Assembly (NCBI GenBank): GCA_041612005.1
Contig: JBFILW010000047.1
Span: 1 to 16,301 of the forward strand
Direction of reading: 5' to 3'
From: JBFILW01 sp041612005
GTDB lineage: Bacteria > Gemmatimonadota > Gemmatimonadetes > Palauibacterales > Palauibacteraceae
Length of the DNA stretch: 16,301 bases
Part shown: positions 7,923 to 14,371 of the stretch, one piece after another
Position numbering within the stretch: the stretch's first letter is position 1
Layout of the letters: each line of letters begins with the position of its first letter
The notes under the pieces: model-generated
What the model saw: the letters and a program-made list of their open reading frames with translations, nothing else
The model's database searches: none
Told to the model about the DNA's origin: nothing
Program-made: the position numbers and the translations under genes

Positions 7923-9401
7923 CTAGTTGCGCCTCATACCAGCGACGCCGGTTCGCGATTGCACACGCTGCAGAATGTCGCGCTGCTGAATGAGAGAGAG
8001 CGGTACCTCAACCACTTGCTCGCCCTCTTCGAGGCCGGCGAGGATCTCGGTGTACTCCCAGTCACTAAGGCCGATCTGGATCGGCTTCAGCGTGAGCAGC
8101 CCGTCTGCCGCCTCGACGAACACGAAGGCGGGCTTTGGCCGGCCGGGGTTGACCCGATCGGCGGCCGACTGCCCTTCGCGCTGGGCCCGGAACGCCTCCA
8201 TCAGGCGCTGGCGGTCGGCGGCGGAGAGGCTCTGAAAGAACTTCATGCGCTCCTCGCGCGACATGCCCTGCATCTGCTGCGCCTTCGCCATCAGGTCGTC
8301 AGCCGCCTCGGTCGGCTCGGCCTCCCCTTGGCCAGCGGCTGCCGCACCTTCAGCGCCCTCAGCCGCGCGCCTCAAGCCTCCGCCTTCACCGGTTGGCGCC
8401 TCCACCCGCGCCGCCAGCAGCTCCTCGTCCATCCCGAGCGCGGAGACCAGCTGTCGCGCCTCGTCGACCGTCTTCACGCCGCCGTTCTTGAGCGACAGCA
8501 CGCCATCCTTTCGTCCAACGACCACTTCCACGTCGGCGTTCATGCCTGGCCGCAACAAGTCGTTCTCGTTCCGGATCCGGGTCAGGACGGCGAACATGGT
8601 GACGTTCTGCTCGACGACCGCCTGGGGTTCGACCTTGAGGACGTTTCCGGTGAACTCACGGTCAGGGTAGGCCTCCACTTCGATGCTGGCCGTCAGACCA
8701 GCTTCAATCCGACCGATGTCGGTTTCGTCGACCAGGGTGCGAACCTGCACTTCGGTGAGGTCGGCCATGCGGAGGATCACGGATCCACCCGTCACCTCGC
8801 GGGTCCCGGTGATCATCTGACCCTCCTCCACGTTCTTCTGCACGATGGTCCCGGACAACGGAGCCCGAACGACCACGTCGTTGAGGCGGTCCTGGGCCAG
8901 CTCGAAGTTGGTTTCCGCCCGGGTGAGCGCCGCCTTAGAGTTGGCGTTCTCGAGAATCGCCGTCTCCAGCTCCGAGTCCGATACCACCGCCGAGTCGTGC
9001 AGCGTCGTCGTCCGATCCAGCTGGCGCTGGCTCACCATGTAGCGGGCCTCCGCCACTTCGAGGTCCGCCTCCGCCTGCTCGAACGCGTTTCGCACGTCGC
9101 GCGGGTCGATGCGCACGAGGATCGCGCCCTTCTCCACGAAATCTCCGAGCTCGACCGGCATCTCGAGGATCTCGCCGGAGGCCTGCGACTTCACCTCGAT
9201 CACCTTGATGGGCTCGATCGTGCCGGTCGCGGCGACGCTGGACACGATGTCCCGCACTTCAACGGTGGAAGTCTGGAGGTCCGTGCCGGCTTCGTTCGCG
9301 GTTCCTTCACCACAGGCGGCGACCGCAACGGCCACCGCGATCGGCGCCGCGAGGCCACGTAACAGCTTGAGTGTCATGGACACATTCGCTCTTGCTTTCA
9401 T
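7923..9401 (-). CDS. Periplasmic membrane-fusion protein (MacA/HlyD-like lipoprotein) of the tripartite exporter
   Basis: Bridges the permease and the TolC channel. Counting from the ATG at 9401 (492 aa), there is a lipoprotein signal ending VAAC (Cys30), a split lipoyl domain (about 63-98 and 176-212), an alpha-hairpin coiled coil (101-175), a beta-barrel (216-297) and a membrane-proximal C-terminus (425-479, TLKPIQIGLSDWEYTEI). Between barrel and C-terminus lies an insert of about 120 residues (304-424) with a Gly/Ala/Glu-rich linker and a helical MSREER...LSAADRQRLMEAF stretch, not found in E. coli MacA. The start at 9401 has GAGAG 7 bases upstream and gives a proper signal peptide. Other in-frame starts are at 9377 and 9488; the latter would bury the signal. 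Confidence 0.92.
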   Translation of the reverse strand: MKARANVSMTLKLLRGLAAPIAVAVAVAACGEGTANEAGTDLQTSTVEVRDIVSSVAATGTIEPIKVIEVKSQASGEILEMPVELGDFVEKGAILVRIDPRDVRNAFEQAEADLEVAEARYMVSQRQLDRTTTLHDSAVVSDSELETAILENANSKAALTRAETNFELAQDRLNDVVVRAPLSGTIVQKNVEEGQMITGTREVTGGSVILRMADLTEVQVRTLVDETDIGRIEAGLTASIEVEAYPDREFTGNVLKVEPQAVVEQNVTMFAVLTRIRNENDLLRPGMNADVEVVVGRKDGVLSLKNGGVKTVDEARQLVSALGMDEELLAARVEAPTGEGGGLRRAAEGAEGAAAAGQGEAEPTEAADDLMAKAQQMQGMSREERMKFFQSLSAADRQRLMEAFRAQREGQSAADRVNPGRPKPAFVFVEAADGLLTLKPIQIGLSDWEYTEILAGLEEGEQVVEVPLSLIQQRDILQRVQSRTGVAGMRRN

Positions 9402-9415
9402 TGATACGCTCTCAG

Positions 9416-9457
9416 GGGTCCGTCGTCCGCACTGAACGCAACGGGCGGACGAGACCC
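9416..9457 (-). repeat. Hairpin B in the tolC-MFP leader, mutually exclusive with hairpin A
   Basis: On the minus-strand RNA, GGGTCTCGTCCGC (9457-9445) pairs with GCGGACGACGGACCC (9430-9416): 8 plus 5 pairs with a 2-base CG bulge and a 14-base loop. Its 5' arm is nearly the same sequence used as the 3' arm of hairpin A, so only one can form at a time. Its base ends 2 bases before the GAGAG ribosome site of the MFP gene. Confidence 0.5.
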
Positions 9458-9478
9458 ATTCTTTAGATCCCGTCCGCC
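9444..9478 (-). repeat. Hairpin A in the tolC-MFP leader
   Basis: On the minus-strand RNA, GGCGGACGGGA (9478-9468) pairs with TCTCGTCCGCC (9454-9444): 11 pairs including one G-U, with a 13-base loop. On the plus strand the same repeat has an A-C mismatch, so it folds better in the direction of the genes. No U-tract follows, so it is not a plain terminator. Confidence 0.55.
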
Positions 9479-9548
9479 TGCCGTCCATTCCGGTCCCTTT
9501 TTCGCTGTCCCGAACTCCGCTGCCGGACTGTGGACGCCCGGGCTCCCG

Positions 9549-10844
9549 CTACTCCATCAGGTTCTGGCCGATCAATGCCTCGATCGCCGCGATTCCGACC
9601 GGATAGGTGAAGCGTTCCTGGATCAGGGTCACCTCCGCCTGGGAGACCGCGATCTGCGCCGTCTGCAGGTCCAGGATCGTAGCCAGGCCGAGTCGGTAGC
9701 GCTCCGAAACGACGCGCAGATCCTCTCGACTGAGCTCGACGCTGTTCTCGGCCAGCGCGATGCTGGCCAGGGCTACCTGCACCTCGTCGTAGGCATTGGC
9801 GACGTCGCGCAGAAGCTGCAGCTCGACTTCACGCTCTTGGGCCCGCGAGATGTCGGCCTGCGACTGAGCGCTGTAAACCGAGGTCTCTCGTTGAAAACCG
9901 TTGAATATCGGGTAATTGCCTTGCAGCGAGAAGCTCCAGCTCCGGTTCGCCGGGGGAAAGTCACTCGACGCAAATGCCCAACCTCCGCTGAAGCGGAGAT
10001 TCGGCAGGTACGCCGACTTGGCGCTGCCCACGACTGCCTCGGCCGCTTCGGCGGCGGTCTCCGCGCTGACCAGGGAGGGGGAGGACCCCAGCGCCATCTG
10101 CACCAGCTCGGAGCGCTCGAAGGGGAAGGGCAGCAGCTCCAGGGTCGACTCCGGCACCGGCTCCACCCGACGCTCGATCCCGACCACAACAGCGAGGTCG
10201 TAGGTGGACGTGCGGGCGGCGTTTTCGGCCCGCAGCAGAGCCAGCTTGGCATTGTTCAGGTCGACCTGCGAGCGCAGCAGGTCGGAGCGTGTCGCGCGTC
10301 CGAGCTCGAGCTGCTGGCGCACGAATTCCAGCTGGTTCTCCTGCCGCTGCACCCGGTCTTCCTCTACCGCGACCAGCTCGCGAGCCGCCACCGCCGCGTA
10401 GTAGCGGCTCTTGACCTCGAAGATCGTGTTGTACTCCGTGCCTCTGAAGTCCGCCTCGCGCGACCGGACCGCCAGCTGCGCGGCCTTGACGTCCGCGAAG
10501 CGGCGAAGCCCCGTAAACAGGTCGTAGCTGGCGCCGAGCTGGAGCGTGTAGGCCGTCGTCGCAAACGTCTGGCCGGTCGGATCGAGACGGCCAGTGCTGG
10601 CGTTCGAGTACCCGTAGCCGAGGCTGAGCGTCGGAAGGAAGTCCCCATACGAACTCAGCCTGTTGAACTGGGCGATCTGCAGGTTGGACCGCGAGCGATC
10701 GAGCCCGGGGTTGTTGCGGAGAGCCAGTCGGATCGCCTCGTCCAGGGTCACCTGAAGGGGCGCCCTATCGCCCACAGGCTCCTGCGCCCGGGCGTTACCG
10801 GCAAAGACCACCAGTGCGGCAGCCACCAACGCCACCCCTCTCAT
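9549..10844 (-). CDS. TolC-family outer-membrane efflux protein
   Basis: The outer-membrane channel of the exporter. The 431-aa product has a signal peptide cleaved after ARA (residue 20), then VTLDEAIRLALRNNPGL, the typical N-terminal TolC repeat. The two OEP halves follow, with long helices (ELVAVEEDRVQRQENQLEFVR and onwards) and beta segments such as YTLQLGASYDLFTG and WSFSLQGNYPIFNG. The C-terminal repeat includes SERYRLGLATILDLQTAQ. The ATG at 10844 follows a strong AAGGAG at 8-9 bases. It lies 23 bases after the LTxxQ sensor-like gene and precedes the MFP and permease, which fixes its partnership. Family length is normal and nothing appears broken. Confidence 0.95.
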   Translation of the reverse strand: MRGVALVAAALVVFAGNARAQEPVGDRAPLQVTLDEAIRLALRNNPGLDRSRSNLQIAQFNRLSSYGDFLPTLSLGYGYSNASTGRLDPTGQTFATTAYTLQLGASYDLFTGLRRFADVKAAQLAVRSREADFRGTEYNTIFEVKSRYYAAVAARELVAVEEDRVQRQENQLEFVRQQLELGRATRSDLLRSQVDLNNAKLALLRAENAARTSTYDLAVVVGIERRVEPVPESTLELLPFPFERSELVQMALGSSPSLVSAETAAEAAEAVVGSAKSAYLPNLRFSGGWAFASSDFPPANRSWSFSLQGNYPIFNGFQRETSVYSAQSQADISRAQEREVELQLLRDVANAYDEVQVALASIALAENSVELSREDLRVVSERYRLGLATILDLQTAQIAVSQAEVTLIQERFTYPVGIAAIEALIGQNLME

Positions 10845-10867
10845 CGACGTTTCTCCTTCCAGAAGTA

Positions 10868-11263
10868 TCAGTCGGTCGGCTCGGCCCCGAACGCACCGGC
10901 GCCGTACTGCTCCCGAAGCAACTTACGATACTGCTCAACCTGCTCCGATGTCAGCACCGCTTCGATATCCAGGCGGACGGAGTCGACCAGCGTACTGTAG
11001 CGAGGACGAAACTCTTCCCACAGATGTTTCATTGATGCCCTGAACTGCACGAGCATTCCCTCGATTTCGACACGCTGCTCGGGGGTGAGCTGGAGGTCGT
11101 CGGCAAAACGCTCGATCGTGAACTCCCCTTCCGTGGGGTTCGAGCTCACTTCCTCGGCGTTGGCTGGGGCGAGCCAGGTACGCTCAGCGGCGACTCCGGC
11201 CGTGAGACCGGCGACGAAGATGGCTACCAGCAGGGCTGCCAGCTTGAGGCGTGCTGCGTCCAT
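10868..11263 (-). CDS. Periplasmic LTxxQ protein, Spy/CpxP/CnrX-like sensor candidate
   Basis: A 131-aa protein with an N-terminal signal anchor (about 7-25) and a helical periplasmic domain bearing two LTxxQ-type motifs, LTPEQ (59-63) and LTSEQ (104-108). Proteins of this superfamily either act as periplasmic chaperones (Spy, CpxP) or hold back an anti-sigma factor until a signal arrives (CnrX). The position right after an ECF sigma gene and a single-TM protein, and right before the exporter genes, fits the CnrX role. The HxxxH metal site of CnrX is not present; the only His is His80. I therefore would not assume metal sensing. The start is 3 bases after the previous stop and lacks a strong ribosome site, so it is probably coupled. 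Confidence 0.8.
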   Translation of the reverse strand: MDAARLKLAALLVAIFVAGLTAGVAAERTWLAPANAEEVSSNPTEGEFTIERFADDLQLTPEQRVEIEGMLVQFRASMKHLWEEFRPRYSTLVDSVRLDIEAVLTSEQVEQYRKLLREQYGAGAFGAEPTD

Positions 11264-11266
11264 GTG

Positions 11267-11650
11267 TTAGGGAGTATCGTGATTGACCGCAGCGCTGAGC
11301 AGCTGGTCGAGGCCGGGCTCGGTTGCAGCGGTGAGAACCGCCGGCGGACCGTTCGGGTTGGCCGACTGCAGAAGCTCGTCAACCGTAGGCGGCAAGTCGG
11401 CGATTGTGGCGATGTGCGATGCCCGTCGGGCCATTCCGGCGAACACGAGAGCCAGAGCGGCGGCGAGTGGCAGCAGCCTCGTAGTCCAGCGATCCGCCAC
11501 CAACCACCAGCTTCCGCTTCGACGCGCCCGCAGGACGAGGGCTGCCTCACCCACGATCCGGCGCCGCATCCGCTCCCGGGTGAGCTGGTCCGGCCGAAGG
11601 CTCAATAACCAGTCCGGCCACCGGCCACTATGTTCGATCTTCTTCATCAT
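11267..11650 (-). CDS. Small single-TM protein, candidate anti-sigma factor
   Basis: I do not recognise a named family. The 127-aa product has a basic N-terminal part of about 55 residues (MMKKIEHSGRWPDWLLSL...RRRIVGE), one hydrophobic segment (about 58-73, RLLPLAAALALVFAGM) and a tail of about 50 residues expected in the periplasm. There is no HxxxCxxC zinc-finger. The architecture (short cytoplasmic part, one TM, periplasmic tail) and its position between the sigma gene and the LTxxQ gene match a CnrY-like anti-sigma factor, which is inference. The tandem ATGs at 11650/11647 overlap the sigma gene by about 20 bases, so coupling is likely. The open frame upstream to 11713 shadows the sigma gene. 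Confidence 0.65.
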   Translation of the reverse strand: MMKKIEHSGRWPDWLLSLRPDQLTRERMRRRIVGEAALVLRARRSGSWWLVADRWTTRLLPLAAALALVFAGMARRASHIATIADLPPTVDELLQSANPNGPPAVLTAATEPGLDQLLSAAVNHDTP

Positions 11651-12269
11651 CTCTATGGCTTCTTGCGCTCGGTCCCAGTATTTGGCGCAGGGCGCGCCGG
11701 CCGTGGTGCACATGCGCCCGCGAAGTGCCCTCCGCGATGTCCAGGATCTCGGCTACCTGTTGATGACTGTAACCTTCAAGGTCGTATAATGTAACCGCCA
11801 GCCGCTGCATCTCGGGCAGTTGGGCCAACGCCTCCAGCACGGTCTCGCGCGCCTGCCGCCGCTCGAAATCCCGGTGGGGATTCGTCCCGGCCGACGCGCT
11901 GCGCGGCAGCGGGTCGTGATCCCTCAGCGCCTCCCGCCGCAGCAGGTTCAGGCAAGTGCTTCGCAGCACCCTGTAGAACCAGGGCCCGAACGGACTGCCG
12001 GGCCGCAACTGTTCGATTCGCTCCAGAGCTCGAATGAACGCGCTCTGAAGGGCGTCCTCCGCATCCTGCGGTTGCCGGAGGATCGCCAGCGCGACGGCGT
12101 AGCCGGGGTCCATATAGCGGTCCACGAGTCGCGCGAACGCCCTTTCGTCCCCTGCGCGCACGGCGTCGACCACCACTGCCTCATCCGCGAACCGCGCCGC
12201 GCGGCGCTCATCCTCCGATCGAGTGTCCGCCGTCAAGACGCGACTCCCGGCACCTTGCGCCCGACGCAC
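11628..12269 (-). CDS. ECF-type RNA polymerase sigma factor (minus-strand module)
   Basis: A 213-aa sigma-70 family protein with only regions 2 and 4. Region 2 runs AFARLVDRYMDPGYAVALAILRQPQDAEDALQSAFIRALERI and is followed by WFYRVLRSTCLNLLRRE. Region 4 runs LPEMQRLAVTLYDLEGYSHQQVAEILDIAEGT and HVHHGRRALRQIL, a helix-turn-helix for the -35 element. The GTG at 12269 has AAGGGTGA 7 bases upstream; a TTG at 12236 with GGGAG is an alternative. It heads the minus-strand unit that continues into TolC, MFP and permease, so it probably drives its own operon when released from its anti-sigma. It is divergent from a second ECF gene of similar design. Confidence 0.93.
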   Translation of the reverse strand: MRRAQGAGSRVLTADTRSEDERRAARFADEAVVVDAVRAGDERAFARLVDRYMDPGYAVALAILRQPQDAEDALQSAFIRALERIEQLRPGSPFGPWFYRVLRSTCLNLLRREALRDHDPLPRSASAGTNPHRDFERRQARETVLEALAQLPEMQRLAVTLYDLEGYSHQQVAEILDIAEGTSRAHVHHGRRALRQILGPSARSHRDDEEDRT

Positions 12270-12474
12270 GGCCGGGTCACCCTTGTTACGCGCACCCCTC
12301 TAACACGCCCCGGAGCAAGGACGTTGAGTGAATCCGGCACAGAAATAGGCGTTTAACGGAATACCGACTCGGTTCGTCTAAGGTTCGACGCCGCGGCACG
12401 GCGCGACCGGTTGCCGGTTGGATCAGCACGAGAGGACGTCCGTTCGCGATGGATCGCACCTGCCCGGACATCGA
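12270..12474. promoter_or_regulatory. Divergent control region between two ECF sigma modules
   Basis: 205 bases with no gene. The middle (about 12320-12380) is richer in A/T than the flanks. Visible items are a direct repeat GGTTCG at 12371-12376 and 12382-12387 (11-base period), with CGTCTA (12375-12380) resembling ECF -10 elements, and a tandem CCGGTTG pair at 12407-12420. GGAAT at 12358-12362 resembles an ECF -35 but is only 12 bases from CGTCTA, too close for a standard promoter. The region must hold both module promoters, but I cannot assign them. Confidence 0.4.
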
Positions 12475-13011
12475 ATGCTAGACGAGCGACGTGCCGTTGA
12501 GCAAGCGCGAAAGGGTAACGAGTCTGCATGGCGAAGTCTCTACGAGACTTACGCAGATTTTGTTTTCCGGCTCGCCATGCGAAAACTCGGCGACCGCGAT
12601 GCGGCGCTGGATGTTGTCCAGGAGACGTTTATCCGCGCATCGACCGCGATCGGCGGCTTTCGAGGCGACGCGACGTTCAAGAGCTGGATCGCACGAATTG
12701 CGATCAACGAGGCGACGAATCAGATCCGGCGTCAGGCGAGGCGTCGGGAGGCGCCTCTGGAAGCGATCGAGCTGGCGCCAAGCGGCGAGGACGGACCGGA
12801 CAAGGAGATCGTGCGCAAGGACATGGCAGAGCGGGCTTTCGCTTTCATTCGGCAGCTGCCTGACCAGCAACGGGATGTGCTGCTGCTGCGGACGACCGAA
12901 GGACTGTCGTATGCTGAGATTGCAGTAGCTCTGGGTTCGACCGAAGGCAGCGTGAGGGTCAGCTACCACCACGGCCTTCGTAAGTTGAAGGAGTACTTTC
13001 AGGGATCATGA
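12475..13011 (+). CDS. ECF-type RNA polymerase sigma factor (plus-strand module)
   Basis: A 178-aa sigma factor with region 2 (AWRSLYETYADFVFRLAMRKLGDRDAALDVVQETFIRA), the following FKSWIARIAINEATNQIRR, and region 4 (LPDQQRDVLLLRTTEGLSYAEIAVALGSTEGSVRVSYHHGLRKLKEYF). It resembles the RpoE-like group. I chose the ATG at 12475 (MLDERRAVEQA) because homology begins there; an in-frame TTG at 12418 is possible but has no ribosome site. Its stop overlaps the anti-sigma start as ATGA (13008-13011), the usual sigma/anti-sigma coupling. It is only broadly similar to the divergent ECF protein, so the pair is not a fresh duplication. Confidence 0.94.
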   Translation: MLDERRAVEQARKGNESAWRSLYETYADFVFRLAMRKLGDRDAALDVVQETFIRASTAIGGFRGDATFKSWIARIAINEATNQIRRQARRREAPLEAIELAPSGEDGPDKEIVRKDMAERAFAFIRQLPDQQRDVLLLRTTEGLSYAEIAVALGSTEGSVRVSYHHGLRKLKEYFQGS

Positions 13012-13607
13012 GCACGAAAGACAGAAACATGCGGCCAGAAGAGCAGGAACACCCGTCGGACCTGCTTCCAGACTTACTGCGCGGGACGCTGAGCCCCGAG
13101 CAGGAGCGCATGGTGTCGTCACACGTGGATGCCTGTTCCGTGTGTGCCGAGGAGCTCGACATGCTTTTGCTCCTCACCGAACAACCGGTCCCCGCGCTGA
13201 CGGCAGAAGAGCGGAGCCGCGTGTACGACCGGATCGATTTCGGCGGGCTCGCTGCCCCGGGGTCAGCCGGCCGGTCTGGCTGGCAGAGCGCCGTTTGGAA
13301 AGCAGCCGCCGCGATCGCCATCCTCGCAACGGGTGTCGGAGTCTGGCAGGTGTATCTGGCCGGCTCGTCCGGAACCGGCTGGTCCGCGGCTGCTGTGCTC
13401 GAAGCCTGGGAAGAAGATGTTCGCGAGATCGACCCGTCGTCCGAAGATGCGCAGGCGTTGCTGGCGTTCTTCGCGCCACAAGCGCCGCAACCGGGCGACG
13501 GACTCGGGACGGATGAGACGCTCGACCGCGTCGTGGACGACGTGCTGGATGGGTTGGACCCCGGTGTTCTCGACGGCATCGCGCTGCCGTGGGAGGAGGA
13601 ACAATGA
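13008..13607 (+). CDS. Zinc-finger anti-sigma factor with one TM segment
   Basis: A 199-aa anti-sigma protein. The N-terminal cytoplasmic domain has the HxxxCxxC motif HVDACSVC (His39, Cys43, Cys46) of zf-HC2/ZAS anti-sigma factors, preceded by the helix LLPDLLRGTLSPEQERMV. A TM segment follows at about 97-117 (WKAAAAIAILATGVGVWQVYLAG). An acidic periplasmic tail of about 80 residues ends with LDRVVDDVLDGLDPGVLDGIALPWEEEQ. It should bind and hold the sigma factor encoded just upstream. It overlaps the sigma stop and the next start by ATGA at both ends, so the three genes form a tight operon. The acidic tail is a plausible contact for the very basic protein encoded next; this is inference. Confidence 0.92.
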   Translation: MSTKDRNMRPEEQEHPSDLLPDLLRGTLSPEQERMVSSHVDACSVCAEELDMLLLLTEQPVPALTAEERSRVYDRIDFGGLAAPGSAGRSGWQSAVWKAAAAIAILATGVGVWQVYLAGSSGTGWSAAAVLEAWEEDVREIDPSSEDAQALLAFFAPQAPQPGDGLGTDETLDRVVDDVLDGLDPGVLDGIALPWEEEQ

Positions 13608-14263
13608 ACGGGTGGACGCGACGAAGATGGCCGCTCCGGTTGAGCTTTGCGGTCATGCTGCACGTATGGATCGGCGTTTCGGTGCTGCCCGCGCAGGAGG
13701 TTGAGGCAGATCAGGAACGTCCGGAACTGACCGAGCAGCAGCGGCGGCAGCTGCAACAGCTCGAGAACCGGTTCATCGAGCGGGTGTCGGAGGCGCTCGA
13801 CCTCGACGAAGAACAGGCGAGCCAGCTGCGGCAGACACTCAGCGCGAGCCGCGAGGAGCGAGTGGATGTGCTGCGCCGTCGCGCCGCGCTCCGCCGTGAG
13901 CTGGACCGCTCGATTGCGCAGGCCAATCCCGATCAGGCCAGAATCCAGCAGCTCCTGGATCAGCGCTTGGCGCTCGAACGACGCCAGGCGCAAATCGGGC
14001 AGGACGAGGAGGCCCGATTGGGCGAGTTCATGACGCCGGTGCAGAAGGCCCGCTTCATGTACCTGCGACAGAGAATGGCCCAGGCGTTGCGCGACCGGGC
14101 ACGGCAGGCGAATCAGCAACGCCCGCAGCAGCGACCGCGCCGCCCGACAGGAACCGATCGGCCCCGGGCGACGGACCAGGCGCGGGATCGCGGGCCGAGC
14201 GCGGATGCCCGGCCGGCGACCCCGCGGCGCTCGGCAGATGGAACGGCGCGCCCCGTTCCTTGA
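13604..14263 (+). CDS. Secreted LTxxQ-type (Spy/CpxP-like) helical protein with Arg/Pro-rich tail
   Basis: A 219-aa exported protein. The ATG at 13604 follows GGAGGAGGAACA and overlaps the anti-sigma stop as ATGA; the earlier in-frame GTG at 13589 would only add five residues. The signal peptide spans about 1-30 (RLSFAVMLHVWIGVSVLPA|Q). The mature part is long helical hairpins: LTEQQRRQLQQLENRF (42-57), LDLDEEQASQLRQTL (65-79), a basic/acidic coiled coil, then EFMTPVQKARFMYLRQRM (131-148). The last 65 or so residues are Gln/Arg/Pro-rich and likely disordered. I infer that it is the periplasmic signal sensor or chaperone for the sigma/anti-sigma pair. A pure structural role cannot be excluded. 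Confidence 0.82.
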   Translation: MNGWTRRRWPLRLSFAVMLHVWIGVSVLPAQEVEADQERPELTEQQRRQLQQLENRFIERVSEALDLDEEQASQLRQTLSASREERVDVLRRRAALRRELDRSIAQANPDQARIQQLLDQRLALERRQAQIGQDEEARLGEFMTPVQKARFMYLRQRMAQALRDRARQANQQRPQQRPRRPTGTDRPRATDQARDRGPSADARPATPRRSADGTARPVP

Positions 14264-14297
14264 GCGGCTTGCCCCCGGCCAAGGCCCGCTTCATTTT
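14263..14297 (+). terminator. Possible intrinsic terminator after the plus-strand sigma module
   Basis: AGCGGCTTG (14263-14271) pairs with CAAG and CCGCT (14280-14283 and 14286-14290), a 9-base-pair stem with a 2-base bulge, followed by TCATTTT. It begins at the last base of the stop codon. The T-tract is short, so strength is uncertain. The rest of the gap to the next gene at 14372 holds nothing I recognise other than its GAGGAGG ribosome site. Confidence 0.4.
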
Positions 14298-14371
14298 GCC
14301 TTCTCGACCAGAGTGACATCTCGGTTCACCACCTTCATCCCCGTCGGTCAGGCCCACCGTCGAGGAGGCAA

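Larger units (their letters stand above)
9402..9548 (-). promoter_or_regulatory. Structured leader between tolC-type and membrane-fusion genes
   Basis: This 147-base gap is the longest inside the minus-strand unit. It contains two overlapping inverted repeats (9444-9478 and 9416-9457) and an in-frame ATG at 9488 preceded by AAGGGA. The ribosome site GAGAG (9409-9413) for the MFP sits directly after the second hairpin. I infer control of translation or of mRNA processing that tunes MFP and permease output relative to TolC. No ligand-binding riboswitch fold is recognised. Confidence 0.45.

Noticed and set aside
7959..9362. Long plus-strand open frame (467 codons) opposite the membrane-fusion gene
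   Set aside because: It is His/Arg/Leu-rich with no known domain and lies fully antisense to a clear MFP; this is typical of antisense shadows in GC-rich DNA.
9837..11000. Plus-strand open frame (387 codons) opposite tolC and the LTxxQ gene
   Set aside because: Antisense to a complete TolC-family protein; the translation is Arg/Gln-rich without recognisable motifs.
10868..11263. Metal-sensor function of CnrX type
   Set aside because: Only one His is present and no HxxxH site; I keep the general LTxxQ sensor/chaperone call without a metal claim.
12358..12380. Standard ECF promoter from GGAAT and CGTCTA
   Set aside because: The spacer is only 12 bases, while ECF promoters normally need about 16-17.
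12959..14119. Minus-strand open frame (386 codons) opposite the anti-sigma and LTxxQ genes
   Set aside because: It crosses two real genes joined by ATGA overlaps; low-complexity Ser/Arg-rich translation.
10868..14263. Recent inverted duplication of one sigma module
   Set aside because: The sigma, middle and LTxxQ proteins of the two sides differ strongly in sequence and length, and no long inverted DNA repeat is seen.
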